Shown one piece after another: positions 62,162-64,000 of a DNA stretch of 64,000 nucleotides. The notes beneath the pieces are model-generated. The model was not told where the DNA came from and ran no database searches. It worked only from the letters and a program-made list of their open reading frames with translations. The position numbers and the translations under genes are program-made. Position 1 is the first letter of the stretch. Each line of letters starts with the position of its first letter. Origin of the DNA: UBA12170 sp964293475 (GTDB lineage: Bacteria > Bacteroidota > Bacteroidia > Bacteroidales > UBA12170). The DNA lies in contig CAXYYJ010000025.1 of assembly GCA_964293475.1 (NCBI GenBank), forward strand, positions 11,489 through 75,488, written 5' to 3'.

Positions 62162-63670
62162 CTAATTTTCTCCATCCGCTAAAGAACCTTCCTCCTCAGC
62201 TGCTTTATAAACCCCAATGGTGCTTAAGGCTGCGTGGTTATTGCTATCCATGATTTGCAGACGGAGTGCTGTAGTGGAAACCACCGGAATTCTGATAAGT
62301 CGCTTATAGCCAATGGTGGTGCCTTCGAAAATGGGTTTCCAGTTTTCGCCTTCTTTCACTTCCAGCCTGAACCTGCTGATGCGCTGCCCAAACCTGATGG
62401 GCTCTTGCAATAGAATCCTGTCGAAGGTTGTTTGCTCAGAAAACTCAAGGGTCAAAATGCTCGCCTGAACTGTGCTGTCCGATGCCCAATAGGTCTCGGG
62501 ATCCCCGTCAAGCAGATTTTGGGGAGAAAAGCTGGGATGGTTTTCATAGGTGGAATTGGCTTTGCATTGGGCATTCTTAGCCAGATTTTCTGAAAAGGTT
62601 TTGTCTATTATTTGCTTGAAGGTCTTCAGGTTCTGAACATCGGTTTCGTGAAGAAGCCCCAACGGGTTGGGCGGAAGATTGAGCAATAAGACCGCATTTC
62701 TTCCCACCGATTTGTAGTAAATATCAACCAGTTGCTGTGGCGATTTCACCAGACTGTCTTCGGCTTCGTGGTAAAACCAGCCCGGACGAATGGAAACATC
62801 GCACTGTCCCACCACCCAATCATCGCCATTGGGCTCTCCGGTGTTCAGATATTTGGTATCGGCTTGCCCCACCACAATATTCTTGCGGGTTATGGTGCTC
62901 CAAAAGGTTGAACCTGCAAAACCACTCTCGTTGCCAATCCACCGGATATCGGTACCGGCATCGGAAAAAATCTGAATTTGGGGTTGCCATTTTCTGATGA
63001 GTGCAATGGTGGTTTCCCAGTCGTAATAGGTGGTTCGGTCAATTTTTCGTTCTTCGTTGGCGCCGCCATAAAAACCCGTTCCGCCATTGGCCCCGTCGAA
63101 CCAAATCTCGTTGATTTCGCCATATTGGGTGAGCAATTCTTCCAGCTGATTGCGGTAATATTCAATGTATTCGGGCTTTCCGTAGTCGGCGTGGTTCCTA
63201 TCCCAGGGCGAAAGATAGAGCCCGACTTTGAGTCCTTCGGCACGACAAGCTTCCACAAATTCCGCCACAATATCGCCTTGACCATTTTTATAGGGGCTGT
63301 TTTTTATGCTGTGTTCGGTGAATTTGCTGGGCCAAAGGCAAAATCCGTCGTGATGTTTAGCGGTGAGAATAAGCTCTTTAAGTCCGCCAGCTTTTGCCGC
63401 CGCTGCCCATTGGCGGGTATCTAACTGAGTTGGATTGAAAATCTGCGGGTCTTCATCCCCAAAACCCCATTCCTTGTTGGTGAAAGTATTGACCGTGAAA
63501 TGAACAAACCCCACCATCTCCATGCTTTGATAATTGATTTGCAACTCATTGGGAACTATTCTGTTGGCTGTAATATCCTTGGGTTGTTTTTTGGAATTAT
63601 TGCATCCCCAAAGAAATATAAACAACAATGAGAGTAAGGAAAGATTTGTAAAATTCAATGTCCGGTTCAT
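62162..63670 (-). CDS. Alpha-L-fucosidase (GH29) lipoprotein with C-terminal discoidin-like domain
   Basis: A 502-residue glycosidase that would release L-fucose from glycans. ATG at 63670 (MNRTLNFTNLSLLSLLFIFLWGC) gives a lipobox with Cys23; the longer start at 63700 adds an unlikely front. The catalytic barrel has AKHHDGFCLWPS (104-115), GLYLSPWDRN and the nucleophile Asp192 in EIWFDGANG. Residues about 375-490 are an F5/8 type C-like, carbohydrate-binding sandwich (STYENHPSFSPQNLLDGDPETYWAS). It is probably on the outer surface or in the periplasm. The FucP-type permease gene is elsewhere in the window. Confidence 0.93.
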   Translation of the reverse strand: MNRTLNFTNLSLLSLLFIFLWGCNNSKKQPKDITANRIVPNELQINYQSMEMVGFVHFTVNTFTNKEWGFGDEDPQIFNPTQLDTRQWAAAAKAGGLKELILTAKHHDGFCLWPSKFTEHSIKNSPYKNGQGDIVAEFVEACRAEGLKVGLYLSPWDRNHADYGKPEYIEYYRNQLEELLTQYGEINEIWFDGANGGTGFYGGANEERKIDRTTYYDWETTIALIRKWQPQIQIFSDAGTDIRWIGNESGFAGSTFWSTITRKNIVVGQADTKYLNTGEPNGDDWVVGQCDVSIRPGWFYHEAEDSLVKSPQQLVDIYYKSVGRNAVLLLNLPPNPLGLLHETDVQNLKTFKQIIDKTFSENLAKNAQCKANSTYENHPSFSPQNLLDGDPETYWASDSTVQASILTLEFSEQTTFDRILLQEPIRFGQRISRFRLEVKEGENWKPIFEGTTIGYKRLIRIPVVSTTALRLQIMDSNNHAALSTIGVYKAAEEEGSLADGEN

Positions 63671-64000
63671 AAAATGTGTTTTTCGGTAACTATAATCCAA
63701 AAGAAAATGGGGGCTTTAAAAAAGCATCACAAAAATAGAAAATTATAAGCAGCTTGGTTTTGGTTGGAGGGGTTATTGTTTGACGGAGTTTAGGTGCTTG
63801 TGCGGTCTGGATAGTATATGCTTGAATTAAATCTTAGGGGAACTTTTTTTACTATGCTTTTAATTTCGGCCATTATTAACCAATTTTTGTACGACCCCGC
63901 TGGGGACGGATTTATGGTTTCTTCTTATTTTTTACACACATTTTTCCACTCTGTGGACAGGCATGTCTCAGTATGATTTAATATCGACTGGGGAGAAAGC
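63671..64000. other. Intergenic region with REP-like fragment
   Basis: No gene is seen. Around 63888-63910 (CGACCCCGCTGGGGACGG) and 63948-63965 (GGACAGGCATGTCTC) are pieces resembling the element at 56250-56400. Confidence 0.4.

Overview
The window is chromosomal DNA of a Bacteroidota bacterium, most likely an anaerobic or facultative member of the Bacteroidales/Marinilabiliales side of the phylum. Evidence: three secreted proteins end in type IX secretion (T9SS) sorting domains (two type A, one type B); the primary sigma factor is the short 287-residue Bacteroidota form; several promoters match the phylum's TTTG / TAnnTTTG pattern; most starts lack a Shine-Dalgarno sequence; and HydG (the [FeFe]-hydrogenase maturase) plus ferredoxin-containing ATPases point to low-oxygen life.

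Layout. 1-4.9 kb: the N-terminal part of a TPR/CHAT-type protein cut by the window edge, a cohesin/dockerin-like T9SS cargo, and a soluble histidine kinase. 4.8-7.5 kb: a tiny membrane peptide and two MFS transporters. 7.6-11.6 kb: an ECF sigma factor operon with a membrane regulator, two auto-adhesin-like proteins and an outer-membrane protein; two copies of a matching ECF-type promoter tie them together. 11.6-16.8 kb: a PAS protein and the housekeeping genes rpoD, pnp and rpsO. 17.4-21.5 kb: an outer-membrane SPOR protein, a Pit phosphate transporter and tRNA-Leu. 21.5-35 kb: an IS4-type transposase relic, then a single 4303-residue PKD-repeat protein with a T9SS type B tail.

35-43.2 kb: a HicB antitoxin whose HicA partner has been reduced to a stub, followed by a TetR-controlled efflux operon (TolC, HlyD, two ABC ATPases, two ABC-2 permeases). 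The two ATPases carry complementary losses of catalytic motifs. 43.2-50.4 kb: the most interesting block, an uncharacterised protein and, beyond a divergent gene, a tight run DUF134 regulator / NifX-like / DUF5320-like / two ferredoxin-ParA ATPases / Fe-S flavin oxidoreductase. The uncharacterised gene and the DUF134 gene have 16-bp perfect palindromes set at the same spot against a -7 element, suggesting one regulon.

50.5-64 kb: an M6 metalloprotease, a di-haem peroxidase, a YoeB-type toxin-antitoxin pair, an aspartate racemase-like enzyme, a repeat-rich accessory stretch (direct repeats around an AT-rich lipoprotein gene, a REP-like palindrome, and a 112-bp tandem array), a hybrid histidine kinase, hydG, a HEPN-MNT pair and a GH29 fucosidase. 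All functions below rest on reading the sequence by eye; no database search was run.
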